Positions 1-8,180 of a stretch of 56,923 bases of DNA are shown in pieces (within the stretch, counting starts at the first letter, position 1; every line of letters starts with the position of its first letter). Position numbers and translations under genes: made by a program. The notes beneath the pieces are model-generated. The model did no database searches. It saw only the letters and a program-made list of their open reading frames with translations, and was not told the origin of the DNA. This DNA comes from Armatimonadota bacterium (lineage in GTDB: Bacteria > Armatimonadota > Zipacnadia > JAUWAU01). The stretch covers positions 1 to 56,923 of the forward strand of contig JAUWAU010000039.1 in NCBI GenBank assembly GCA_030601885.1, written 5' to 3'.

Positions 1-12
1 CCCGCATCCCCG

Positions 13-96
13 CGTAGGTCGGGCTTCCGCCTTCGCGAGAGGGACGAAGCTTCGGCGGAGTCCCTTCCAGCCCGACAATTCCGACGCGAACCTACG
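13..96. repeat. imperfect long palindrome (REP-like or terminator-like element)
   Basis: The outer arms CGTAGGT (13-19) and ACCTACG (90-96) pair, as do CGGGCT (20-25) and AGCCCG (69-74). Inner arms TCCGCC (26-31) and GGCGGA (54-59) pair as well. The element lies just downstream of the stop codon of the minus-strand hydrolase gene, so it could end its transcript. Palindromes beginning GTAGG are often dispersed repeats in genomes of this kind, but I cannot count copies from one window. Confidence 0.45.
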
Positions 97-106
97 GAAG
101 CAGGCA

Positions 107-2914
107 CTAGCCCCCGCCGCCGCCGGCGAAGCGGACGCGCCACGCCACGTCCTGGCTGGCAGCGGCGGTGAAGTCCACCAGAAGCACCGATCCGTTGGTC
201 TCCGTTTGCACGGTGAGATCCCCGGCCTCTGCCTCCGCCAGCGCATACCCCTCGGGAACGAATATCCGAAGCTCGTACGGATCGCCCTGGACGACCTTCG
301 AGACGCCGGAGAGCGTCCTGGTGGCGTCCGCCCACGCCAGGTCGATCACATCGTAGGCCATCTGTCGCACGTGGCGACTCGTTGACATCAGCACCGGGTG
401 CGGCTGCTTCGCCACGATGCAGTACACCTCGCAGTCCGGCGCCGAGAGCGTCCGGGTGAAGCCGCCCTTCTTCACGCCGAGGAAGCGCCGGGACCAGAAC
501 TCGTAGACGAGATACTCTCGCTCTGGCGAGAGGTCCAGGTCCTCAAACCGGATCTGCTGCGTGATCGGCTCTCCCGTCTGCTCGTAATCGACGTTGAACA
601 ACCCGACCACGTGCCACTCGCCAAAGGGCCTCGTCACGGCCATGTCCCACAGGCGCGCCGGGCTGTGCTCGAACACATCCACCGCTCGCGCGACGTCCGG
701 CGTGGTCGGCCCGACGCGACGGATGATGTCCAGACGATCCTCCGGGATCTCCTCGTCGGTGAACGGCTCGCCGAGGTGCACCAGGTTCCCCGACAGCGAG
801 CAGTACGAGGCATGCACCTTGGCCTGGTCATACGTGTAGAGCCCGCCGACGTAGACGTGGAAGCTGTCCGGGCTGTTCCACCATACGCGACCGTTGAGGA
901 AGTACCGCCCGCTGATCTGCCGCGTCAGCCCGTGGGTGAAGGTCAGGCCGGGCCCGCCGTACCCCCGGTCGCTGTCGTGGCCGATGTGGATGACGTCCAG
1001 CCTGTCGTAGTTCAGCCCGGGGATATTCATCCACACGAGCGCGTACGCTCCCGCCGGATGCCGCCGCCCGGCGTCCCGCCACAAGCCCACCGCCGTGCGA
1101 TACGTCTCGGCCGAGGTCATGAACGGGTCGTGCTGATCCGGGAGCTTCTGCCAGTTGTTGGTGAAATCCCAGCCGTAGCGCACGATGCCCGTCTTGCCCT
1201 CGAACGCCCTCTCGACGCGCCCGCGCTCGAAGGCGATGACGTCGGGGTGCGAGAAGTCGATCCGCCCGTTGACGTAGTACTCCGGATGCTCGTCGTGGAT
1301 CTGCTGTGCCGCCTTGAACCAGAAGTCCGGCTGACCGTACCGTCGGACGAGCGGCGTCCCCGCGCCCTGCACGTTCACCGGCCCGGTCCGCGCATACCCG
1401 AAGTGCTGGAGTCCGAGGTCGTACAGCTTCTGACGGTTCGCCTTGACCCATGCGGGATCCATGAACGCCCGGTTGCCCTTGGCCCGGTCATGTTTGTAGT
1501 CGAACCCCCTCACGACGCTCGCCCCGAACGAGTTCCAGGCCGTGAAGATCGAGACCCGGTCGGGATTGTAGGGGTCGATAGGATGCTGCTTCATCAGATC
1601 GATGCCGTGTGCCCGGGCGATCAGATCGCCGAAGCGTTCCAGGCTGTCGGTGCCCCTCTCGCCGAAGTGCACCAGCATCCACTCGCCCTCGATGCGCGCC
1701 CCCGGCGGCATGATGCACCCCTCGTAGTCCGAGTACGCCGCCGCCCGGAGAGTCGTCTCAGTGCCAGGCGAGATGAGGAACCTGCCGAGGCCCTTGTTGT
1801 TGGTGAGACTGCCGAGAAGAACGGATCTCCCGGTGGTCCGATTCTTGGCCGCCGCATACCACCAGCACTCGAACTCCGTCAGCTCGCCCGCCTGAACTGT
1901 CTGGTACGGGTGCGCGTTGGACTTCGCATCGCCGATCACGGTCCACTCATCGACGCGTCCCCCGAGGCTCACTTCCCGCGCCACAATGGGCGCGCCCCGG
2001 CCCACAACCAGCTCCCGGCCCGTCTCGTTGGCGAAGCTCAGCCGCGCGATCAGCTCGTGCCCGTCGGTACTCAGAAGCAGATCGCACTCGATGCCGAGCT
2101 CGTCTGCCTTCGTGTACCTCAGCCTGACCTTCGTGAATCTCCCAAGCTCGTGCTCCACCGCCTGGCGGACCTCAAACTCGCTCTCATACTGCCCCAGATC
2201 CACCGGCAGGCCCCTAATGTGAATCCCCGGCCGAACGCCGGTCAACGCGCCGCCGCTGGGTTTGTGCTGCAGTGACCAGAGCCCCTGCTCGGGAACGAGG
2301 CGCAGCGTCAGGTTGGCCGTCTCGATGCTCTCCCCGGCGCCGGCCGGCGGCTGCCCTGCCTCATCGGCGCGAGCCTCGCCGAAGAAGGCGTACTCCGCCA
2401 GCCCTCCAGGCGAGCGGCGCGCGCCTCGAACGCGGATCTCATTGACCACCAGGTGGCGGAGGTTGTTCGGGCCCTCGCCGGCCCGCCGGTTGACGTGTCG
2501 AAGCTGCACGCCGAAAAACTCCGCCTCCACGGCAAATGTGAGTTCATGACGTTCTGCCGCGCTCGACGTCACCCGTATCCGTCCGACTTCCCGCGGCGTG
2601 CCATCGACGCCGATGACCTCGACGGCGGCCGTGGGCGGCTCGCCTCCGATGGTCTTCCCCGAGGCCAGCACGGCGACCGTCACCCGTTGCGCGTCAGTGA
2701 CCCCGAACCAATCCCCCAGCAGCCCGTCATCCCAGAAGCTGAAGGACCCGTCGTCACGAATGTTGCCCCGCGCGCGGATACGGCACTCATCGGGGCGCAC
2801 AGTCGCCTCCCCCCCTTCTTGAGCGCAAATAGCGGAAGCCGCGGGCACAAAAGCCAGCAAGCTCGTCACGAGAATGCTCGGCACAGGCATGGGGAAATCA
2901 GCGCTCCACGTCAT
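107..2914 (-). CDS. secreted GH36-like glycoside hydrolase with N-terminal carbohydrate-binding domain
   Basis: The product has 935 residues. It begins with a signal peptide (about residues 1-31, ending in an alanine-rich stretch) and is therefore exported. Residues about 40-170 form a beta-rich module that resembles carbohydrate-binding domains fused to alpha-galactosidases. The rest resembles the supersandwich plus TIM barrel of clan GH-D enzymes (GH36/GH27). A YGWDF motif near residue 583 sits where the nucleophile Asp is expected, and an HDSDRG segment near 646 is a candidate for the acid/base region. The substrate is probably an alpha-linked galactoside, but this rests on pattern resemblance only. 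The ATG is preceded by a GAGGG ribosome site, and the gene starts 18 bp after yifB ends, so the two are probably cotranscribed. It could instead be a related GH-D or uncharacterised GH family member. Confidence 0.6.
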   Translation of the reverse strand: MTWSADFPMPVPSILVTSLLAFVPAASAICAQEGGEATVRPDECRIRARGNIRDDGSFSFWDDGLLGDWFGVTDAQRVTVAVLASGKTIGGEPPTAAVEVIGVDGTPREVGRIRVTSSAAERHELTFAVEAEFFGVQLRHVNRRAGEGPNNLRHLVVNEIRVRGARRSPGGLAEYAFFGEARADEAGQPPAGAGESIETANLTLRLVPEQGLWSLQHKPSGGALTGVRPGIHIRGLPVDLGQYESEFEVRQAVEHELGRFTKVRLRYTKADELGIECDLLLSTDGHELIARLSFANETGRELVVGRGAPIVAREVSLGGRVDEWTVIGDAKSNAHPYQTVQAGELTEFECWWYAAAKNRTTGRSVLLGSLTNNKGLGRFLISPGTETTLRAAAYSDYEGCIMPPGARIEGEWMLVHFGERGTDSLERFGDLIARAHGIDLMKQHPIDPYNPDRVSIFTAWNSFGASVVRGFDYKHDRAKGNRAFMDPAWVKANRQKLYDLGLQHFGYARTGPVNVQGAGTPLVRRYGQPDFWFKAAQQIHDEHPEYYVNGRIDFSHPDVIAFERGRVERAFEGKTGIVRYGWDFTNNWQKLPDQHDPFMTSAETYRTAVGLWRDAGRRHPAGAYALVWMNIPGLNYDRLDVIHIGHDSDRGYGGPGLTFTHGLTRQISGRYFLNGRVWWNSPDSFHVYVGGLYTYDQAKVHASYCSLSGNLVHLGEPFTDEEIPEDRLDIIRRVGPTTPDVARAVDVFEHSPARLWDMAVTRPFGEWHVVGLFNVDYEQTGEPITQQIRFEDLDLSPEREYLVYEFWSRRFLGVKKGGFTRTLSAPDCEVYCIVAKQPHPVLMSTSRHVRQMAYDVIDLAWADATRTLSGVSKVVQGDPYELRIFVPEGYALAEAEAGDLTVQTETNGSVLLVDFTAAASQDVAWRVRFAGGGGG

Positions 2915-2932
2915 CAGCCAGATCCCTCCCCC

Positions 2933-4498
2933 TCACCCCCACAACTTCCGATCCAGTGTCCGATACTGAATGGCCTCGGCAACGTGGGTGACTTGAATCT
3001 CAGGGGAATCGTCGAGGTCGGCAATCGTCCGCGACAACTTCAGCACCCGGTCGTACGCCCGGGCCGAGAGGCCGAATTGGTCGATGGCCGTGCGCAGGAG
3101 GCTCTCGACCTCCGACGACAGCGGGCACAGTTCCCGCGTCAGCCGCGAGCCCATCTGCGCGTTGCAGTACAGCGGGTTCGAGGGCTTCTTGTCCGCGCTC
3201 TCCGCCAGGGCCGCGAAGCGCTCCTGCTGCGCCGCCCGCGCCGAAGCCACGCGCTCTCGCACGGCCGCCGATGGCTCGCCGTCCTCGCGCCGCATCAGAT
3301 CCTCGTGCGGCACGCGGGGCACCTCGATGTGGATGTCGATGCGGTCGAGCAGCGGCCCCGAGATGCGCGTCAGGTAGCGCTGGATCTGCACCGGGGTGCA
3401 CCGGCACTGCCGCAGCGCATCGCCATGGTAGCCGCACGGGCACGGGTTCATGCTCGCCACCAGCATGAAACGCGCCGGATAGCACACGGACGCGGCCGCG
3501 CGGGAGATGGTCAGCTCTCCGTCCTCGATGGGCTGGCGCAGCACCTCGAGGGCACCACGGTGAAACTCCGGCAGCTCATCCAGAAACAGCACGCCGTTGT
3601 GCGCCAGGCTCACCTCGCCGGGGCGCGGGATGCTGCCGCCGCCCGCCAAGCCCGCCGAGCTGACCGTGTGGTGCGGGGAGCGGAAGGGGCGCGTGCTGAT
3701 GAGCGACTTGCCGGCCGGCATCAGCCCGCACACGCTGTACAGCTTGGTGACCTCGAGCGCCTCCTGGAGCATCAGCGGCGGCATGATCGTCGGCAGCCGG
3801 TGGGCGATCATCGTCTTCCCCGCGCCCGGTGGGCCGATCATTATCACGTTGTGCCCGCCCGCCACGGCCACTTCAACGGCGCGCTTGACGTGCTCCTGGC
3901 CCTTGATCTCCGACAGGTCAACGTCGTATGCCGGCGACGACAGCGCCAGGTCACTCTCGTCCGGCTCGGCGGGCGCCGCCGCCTCGAGGCCACCCTCGAG
4001 CAGCTCTACGGCCTCGTACAGCGTCTCCACCGGATACGCGTCGAAGTCATCGACCACGGCCGCCTCGTTGGCATTGGGCCTCGGGAGTATCATCGCCCGC
4101 TGCTCTTCGCGCCGCGCCGCAAGCGCCATCGGCAGGGCGCCGCTGATGGAGCGCACGGTACCGTCCAGCGACAGCTCGCCCGCGACGCAGAACTGCTCCA
4201 GCGCGTCGATGCGTGCCTGATCCGTCGCCGCGAGAATGCCCAGGGCGATGGGGAGGTCGAATGCCGGGCCCTCCTTGCGCACATCGGCGGGGGAGAGGTT
4301 CACCGTGATGCGATCCAGGGGAAAGATGAAGCCGCTGTTCTTGATGGCTGCCCGGACGCGCTCCCGACTCTCCTGCACGGCCGTGTCCGGGAGCCCGACT
4401 ACGGTGAACTGCGGCTGGCCCTTAGCCACGTCCACCTCGACGCGGACGGGCCACGCGTCAATGCCGAAGATGGTTGCGCCGCCAACTACCGCGAGCAT
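2933..4498 (-). CDS. yifB: YifB/ComM-family Mg-chelatase-like AAA+ ATPase
   Basis: The protein has 521 residues, normal for the family. The N-terminal part has a Lon-protease-like fold, and the opening GxDAWPVRVEVDVAKG and the VVGLPDTAVQESRERVR segment are diagnostic. Walker A GPPGAGKT lies near residue 222. A CPCGYHGD-type Cys cluster lies near residue 360, followed by the Mg-chelatase C-terminal domain. In other bacteria ComM is a hexameric helicase that extends branch migration during integration of transforming DNA; other roles are unknown. I chose the ATG at 4498 because a GGAGGGG site lies 8 bases upstream. A GTG at 4507 is also open, but the same ribosome site would then nearly touch the start. 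The GH36-like gene follows 18 bp downstream. Confidence 0.95.
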   Translation of the reverse strand: MLAVVGGATIFGIDAWPVRVEVDVAKGQPQFTVVGLPDTAVQESRERVRAAIKNSGFIFPLDRITVNLSPADVRKEGPAFDLPIALGILAATDQARIDALEQFCVAGELSLDGTVRSISGALPMALAARREEQRAMILPRPNANEAAVVDDFDAYPVETLYEAVELLEGGLEAAAPAEPDESDLALSSPAYDVDLSEIKGQEHVKRAVEVAVAGGHNVIMIGPPGAGKTMIAHRLPTIMPPLMLQEALEVTKLYSVCGLMPAGKSLISTRPFRSPHHTVSSAGLAGGGSIPRPGEVSLAHNGVLFLDELPEFHRGALEVLRQPIEDGELTISRAAASVCYPARFMLVASMNPCPCGYHGDALRQCRCTPVQIQRYLTRISGPLLDRIDIHIEVPRVPHEDLMRREDGEPSAAVRERVASARAAQQERFAALAESADKKPSNPLYCNAQMGSRLTRELCPLSSEVESLLRTAIDQFGLSARAYDRVLKLSRTIADLDDSPEIQVTHVAEAIQYRTLDRKLWG

Positions 4499-4655
4499 GC
4501 GTTGCACCCCTCCGCCCTCGGCGCCTGTCGTTTGGCGCCTTGCCGCCAGAGGAGAAACAGCAATCGGCGCCGACCCGCGCGCCGTCCCCCACCTACAACT
4601 ATTCGCCCTACATCGCCGGTCTCCTGTGAGAGGAGACGGATGTCAGGGGCCGCCT

Positions 4656-5408
4656 CTACTTCCCCATCCCCTTCAGCGCCTTCAGGCAGCGCTCCACGCA
4701 CTCCAGCGGCGGATAGGCGTAGCTCTCCTGCTCCACGATGTACCACTCCGTCCCGCCGGTGCTCTCGCACAGCCTGAAGAAGTCGTCCCACCGCGTGTCG
4801 CCCTCGCCGATGAGCGCCTTGTCGTTGGTGGCGCTGTACTCCTTCAGATGCACCGTGTCCGCGCGGCCGGGGTAGCGCTCCATAAACGGCACGGGATCGG
4901 CGCCGCCGTGCAGGGCGTTGCCCGTGTCGATCTGCATCACCACATCGTCACTGGTGTTGCCGAAGAAGGTATCCCACGGCATCTCGCCCTCCATGGGCGT
5001 GAACTCGATGTGATGGTTGTGGTACCCCGTCTTCATGCCGTGGGGCTTCAGCCGCTCGGCGACCCCATTGAAGATCTCCGCCGTCTCCAGCCACGCGGCC
5101 CGACAGCACCGGCGCTCCTCGGGCAGGCCGGGCACGATGAGAAACTTGTTGCCCAGCGTTCGCTCGAACTCCACCGTGCGCTCAAGCTCATCGCCCAGCA
5201 GCGTGTCGAGGCGAATATGCGTCCCGGCCATCTTCAGGCCCAGGTCGTCCAGCATCCGCCGCAACTCGTCGGCGGACCGGTCGTAGTACCCGGCGAAATC
5301 GACGCCTTCGTACCCCATCTTCGCCACGGCCTGGAGCGTGCCGGGCAGATCGCGGGCGCAATCCTCCCGCACCGAATACAGTTGCAGCCCTATCGGAATG
5401 CGTGCCAT
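4656..5408 (-). CDS. sugar phosphate isomerase/epimerase (xylose-isomerase-like TIM barrel)
   Basis: The product has 250 residues and lacks a signal peptide, so it is cytoplasmic. It has the AP-endonuclease-2/xylose-isomerase TIM-barrel pattern: an early VDFAGYYD strand, a GYHNHHIEF segment, VVMQIDTGNA and a late WYIVEQE strand. The His, Asp and Glu residues in those strands are the expected divalent-metal ligands. Proteins of this family interconvert ketoses, hydroxypyruvate or keto-inositols; the substrate cannot be read from sequence. The ATG has GGAGG eight bases upstream. It resembles the second isomerase in this window (21058-21825) only at family level. It probably processes a sugar released by the extracellular hydrolases nearby. 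Confidence 0.85.
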   Translation of the reverse strand: MARIPIGLQLYSVREDCARDLPGTLQAVAKMGYEGVDFAGYYDRSADELRRMLDDLGLKMAGTHIRLDTLLGDELERTVEFERTLGNKFLIVPGLPEERRCCRAAWLETAEIFNGVAERLKPHGMKTGYHNHHIEFTPMEGEMPWDTFFGNTSDDVVMQIDTGNALHGGADPVPFMERYPGRADTVHLKEYSATNDKALIGEGDTRWDDFFRLCESTGGTEWYIVEQESYAYPPLECVERCLKALKGMGK

Positions 5409-5822
5409 GTGCGTCGCCTCCTGGTTGGGGCCGTGTGTCGCCGCGTTTGCCGGGCTCGGGTGCCACAGCCGATCTCAGCCCAGCACGCACTATTCCGTGC
5501 CCAAGCGGGACCACCTGCGTGGGCATCAGTGTACCCGGCCGGCAAGACAGGCCGAAGCCTTGCAAATCTGAGCGAATGCGGATATAGTTTCCGTGCGGGT
5601 TCCATCCCAATCCAGTCGTCCCCTGATCCTCAGGGGAAAGGAGGCGTTTCGCTGTGGCGGCCGGGGCCGAGAGACGCGCCGGCCGGGCTTGCGGCGCGGC
5701 CAAGCATGGCAGAGCCTCGGCGCAACAGCGCGTGTGCGCTGTGTCGTGAGAAGACAGTGTGGCTCCGTGTGGGCCCGGGGCAAGGGCGGCGGAGCCTGCT
5801 GCAAGAAAGGAGACGATAAACG
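5409..5822. other. 414-bp divergent intergenic region with a plus-strand promoter
   Basis: The region separates the minus-strand isomerase from the plus-strand Cys-motif protein. It holds one good sigma-70 promoter (5560-5588) and so a leader of about 230 nt before the GTG at 5823. The leader is GC-rich and probably structured, but I recognise no riboswitch. The ribosome site AGGAGA lies about 10 bases before the GTG. A small open frame (5593-5826) ends in a GTGA overlap with the next gene but does not look like a protein. Confidence 0.5.
5560..5588 (+). promoter_or_regulatory. sigma-70-type promoter for the Cys-motif/radical SAM operon
   Basis: TTGCAA (-35), a 17-bp spacer and TATAGT (-10) stand on the plus strand. 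They match the consensus at 4 of 6 and 5 of 6 positions with ideal spacing. It is the only good plus-strand promoter seen before 5823. Confidence 0.6.
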
Positions 5823-6599
5823 GTGAGCGACAGAAATGATGACAGGCCGAACAAGGGCCGCAGCCCGCAGGCGAATCGACGCTGGTTCCTGCGGCGGCTG
5901 TCCGTCCTTGGAGGCGGGGCAGTCGCGGGATTGGGCGCGGCAAGCAAGCAGGCGGAGGCGCAGGCACCGAGGGGGGCTCGGACTGGCGCTCGGCCTCGCA
6001 CCGGCAGGGCGGTCCGCCTCCAGGGCAAGGCGGCTACACCGCTTCAGTTCAAGGGAGCTTTCCAGTCCATCAAGGCGGCCGGCACGGCTGGACCGACGGC
6101 CAACAGGGCATGGGCCCCGGCGCTGCAGGAGCTGTCGGCGAGCGATCGAATCGCTGCCGTGGCGGCCATGGAGTTGTCGCAGCGCAATCCAGGATGTAAA
6201 GACATCGCCGGCAAAGCCGCCGCTTTGCTCCAGATTATGAACGTCGATGCCCTGCGGTCCGCCGGACGGGCCGGCAGGGGCGTCGTCGGCCCCGGGGCCG
6301 GGACCACGACTACCGAGTTCGCCGGTGGCGCGTGCGGCGGCGACTGCTCTGATACTACTGGTGCGGTCTGTGGTGGCGGATGTGCCGGCAGCACGGGATT
6401 CGGCTGCGGCGGGTCATGTCTGCACATCGCGGATACCCAGTATTCCATCGACAGGGCGGGGAATCTGCTCGGTGCCCGCGACTTCGCCAACATGCAAATC
6501 CTTGATGTGCGCGCCGCTATGACGAACGCGGCCCAAGCCTACGACGAGGTTTTCGGCGCCGAGGTTGGGCCAGCTATCGGCGAGCGGGCGGTGCGCTAG
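5823..6599 (+). CDS. Tat-leader protein with three CGGxC motifs, candidate radical SAM-modified precursor
   Basis: I recognise no family for this 258-residue protein. Residues 17-47 form a twin-arginine signal (NRRWFLRRL, then a glycine/alanine-rich hydrophobic stretch, then AEAQA), predicting Tat export. Residues 48-165 are Ala/Gly-rich with one Cys (125). Residues 171-199 hold three CGGxC motifs with Cys at 171/175, 183/187 and 195/199, an exact 12-residue period with Gly/Ser/Thr-rich linkers. A follower of about 59 residues is partly helical. The next gene is a radical SAM/SPASM enzyme of the type that installs thioether or related crosslinks on Cys-bearing peptides, so this is most simply its substrate. 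Because Tat carries folded proteins, crosslinking in the cytoplasm before export would fit. The start is GTG, needed to include the complete Tat leader, with AGGAGA about 10 bases upstream. An exported Cys-rich metal-binding protein is the alternative. Confidence 0.7.
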   Translation: MSDRNDDRPNKGRSPQANRRWFLRRLSVLGGGAVAGLGAASKQAEAQAPRGARTGARPRTGRAVRLQGKAATPLQFKGAFQSIKAAGTAGPTANRAWAPALQELSASDRIAAVAAMELSQRNPGCKDIAGKAAALLQIMNVDALRSAGRAGRGVVGPGAGTTTTEFAGGACGGDCSDTTGAVCGGGCAGSTGFGCGGSCLHIADTQYSIDRAGNLLGARDFANMQILDVRAAMTNAAQAYDEVFGAEVGPAIGERAVR

Positions 6600-6666
6600 G
6601 AGCCACATTGGAGGGCGCCGCCCGTGCCGATCTTGGCGTCGGGAGGCGGCACGGAGAGGCGTGGTC

Positions 6667-6700
6667 AACAGAGGGCCGGGCTCTCGCCCGGCCCTCTGTT
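6667..6700 (+). terminator. perfect 15-bp hairpin between the precursor and the radical SAM gene
   Basis: Arms 6667-6681 and 6686-6700 are exact reverse complements around a TCTC loop. The hairpin starts 67 bp after the precursor stop and ends 17 bp before the maturase ATG. A strong stem followed by only a short T tract (GTTT) suggests partial termination or protection of the upstream mRNA from 3' decay. Either would give more precursor than enzyme. Confidence 0.7.
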
Positions 6701-6717
6701 TCGCCTCACGAGCGATC

Positions 6718-8082
6718 ATGCAGCGCAGCAAATCGCCACGAATTCATATTGTCTCCGATGGTGATAGACACGTCGCCTTTTGCCCCGACACGATGGCCGC
6801 GCTTGCCGTGGACGAGGGCACGCGTGCGGGCCTGGAAGCCTATGCTGAGACAGGGGATGCAGGCCGCGCTGCAGGATCGGCAGGCATCAGCAGGAGCGGC
6901 CTGGAGGAACTGATCCGGAAGCTGGTTTCTCCCCCGGCCGAACAGTGCATTCCCGACCTGCCCTCGGCGCCCGACTCCGCCCGGGCGCGGCAGGCGGCGG
7001 ATGAGCCGCACCTGGACCGCCTCGTGCTGCATGTGAGCAACGACTGCAATCTCCGCTGTAGGTACTGCTACGCCGACGGCGGCGCGTACGGACGGCCGCG
7101 AGGCCAGATGCCGCGGGAGACCGCTGTTGCCGCCATCAACTGGGCCGTGCGGGCGCACGGGGGTGTCAGACGCGTCCAGTTCTTCGGCGGCGAGCCGCTG
7201 CTGAATCCCCGGCTGATGATCGAAGTATGCGAGTACTTCAGAGCTCTCAAAGACGCAGGCGAGATCAGAGAGCTGCCACGCTTCGCAATGGTGACGAACG
7301 GCACTCTGGGCGACGAGCGGGTCATCGAATTGCTGAGGCGCTACGATATGGGGGTGACCATCAGCATCGACGGCCCCGGGCCAGTACACGACGCTCTCAG
7401 AGGCGAGGCCAGCTTCGAGAAAGCCGATCGCTTCGCGCGTGAGTGTCTCGATGCAAGCGACCTCATGGTGGACTTCGAATGCACTTGGACGCCGGTCCAC
7501 GTTGACATGGGAATCCGGGTCGTAGACCTCGTTGAGTTCTTCCACGAACGCTACGGCGTCCGTGTGCTGCATGTCGTACCCGTCTCGGCACGGCCCGACA
7601 GCGCGCTCCATCTCCCCGCCGAGCTCAGAAAGAACGCTTACACCGATGCGGCGCGCTACACTGTACGGACGCTGGCGGCCGGCACCCCGCGGGCTAACAG
7701 CCTCTCCCACCGCGTATTGGATGCGCTTCAGAAGAGAGAGCCGAGGGGACTCTACTGTCCGGCCGGCGTCGGCACGCTCGCCGTTGCCGCCGATGGCGGC
7801 CTCTATCCATGCTTCATGTTCGTGGGAGACAATCGGTTTCGGATCTGCCGCTTCGGCCCCGATGGCAAGATCCATGAAAGCCGGGCCGACGAGGTGTCGG
7901 CCATAGTGCACGCATGCAAAAAGGACGTGCACGAGGACTGCCTCTCGTGCTGGGCGGCGCCGCTTTGCAGCGGCTGTATCGGCGCGGATTTCATCGAAAC
8001 CGGCGACGTGACACGGCGAGCAGGCTGTGATACGATGCGCGCAATCGCCGAGACGATCCTGCTCGAAGTCGCCGCGGCATGA
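6718..8082 (+). CDS. radical SAM/SPASM peptide maturase
   Basis: The protein has 454 residues. The radical SAM CxxxCxxC motif is C110, C114 and C117 (NDCNLRCRYCYAD), followed by QFFGGEPLLNP for SAM binding. The C-terminal SPASM region shows the usual Cys layout: CPAG, YPCF, then DCLSC, LCSGC and a final GC, enough for two auxiliary Fe-S clusters. Residues 1-70 resemble a small PqqD-like peptide-recognition domain. Such enzymes make thioether, C-C or C-O crosslinks or epimerise residues in ribosomal peptides. The gene lies 118 bp after the Cys-motif protein on the same strand, so that protein is the probable substrate. I chose the ATG at 6718, after the hairpin; the frame is open further upstream but has no family resemblance there. 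A convincing ribosome site is not evident, and the hairpin's 3' arm lies close to the start. Confidence 0.9.
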   Translation: MQRSKSPRIHIVSDGDRHVAFCPDTMAALAVDEGTRAGLEAYAETGDAGRAAGSAGISRSGLEELIRKLVSPPAEQCIPDLPSAPDSARARQAADEPHLDRLVLHVSNDCNLRCRYCYADGGAYGRPRGQMPRETAVAAINWAVRAHGGVRRVQFFGGEPLLNPRLMIEVCEYFRALKDAGEIRELPRFAMVTNGTLGDERVIELLRRYDMGVTISIDGPGPVHDALRGEASFEKADRFARECLDASDLMVDFECTWTPVHVDMGIRVVDLVEFFHERYGVRVLHVVPVSARPDSALHLPAELRKNAYTDAARYTVRTLAAGTPRANSLSHRVLDALQKREPRGLYCPAGVGTLAVAADGGLYPCFMFVGDNRFRICRFGPDGKIHESRADEVSAIVHACKKDVHEDCLSCWAAPLCSGCIGADFIETGDVTRRAGCDTMRAIAETILLEVAAA

Positions 8083-8180
8083 GTGATGCATTGGACGGCC
8101 GGATCTGGGCACGCTGAACCCGGGAGCGGCCGTTTCCCTGCTACGGCGCCGACCAAACCAAACGAGAGAAGGAATGTATC

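Noticed and set aside
398..4777. Long plus-strand open frames opposite the GH36-like and yifB genes
   Set aside because: High GC leaves opposite frames open. Their Arg/Pro-rich composition is unlike real proteins, and the minus-strand genes have clear families and ribosome sites.
5593..5826. 77-codon frame ending in a GTGA overlap with the Cys-motif gene
   Set aside because: The overlap suggests coupling, but the frame is Arg-rich, has no ribosome site and shows no pattern; the leader is better seen as untranslated.
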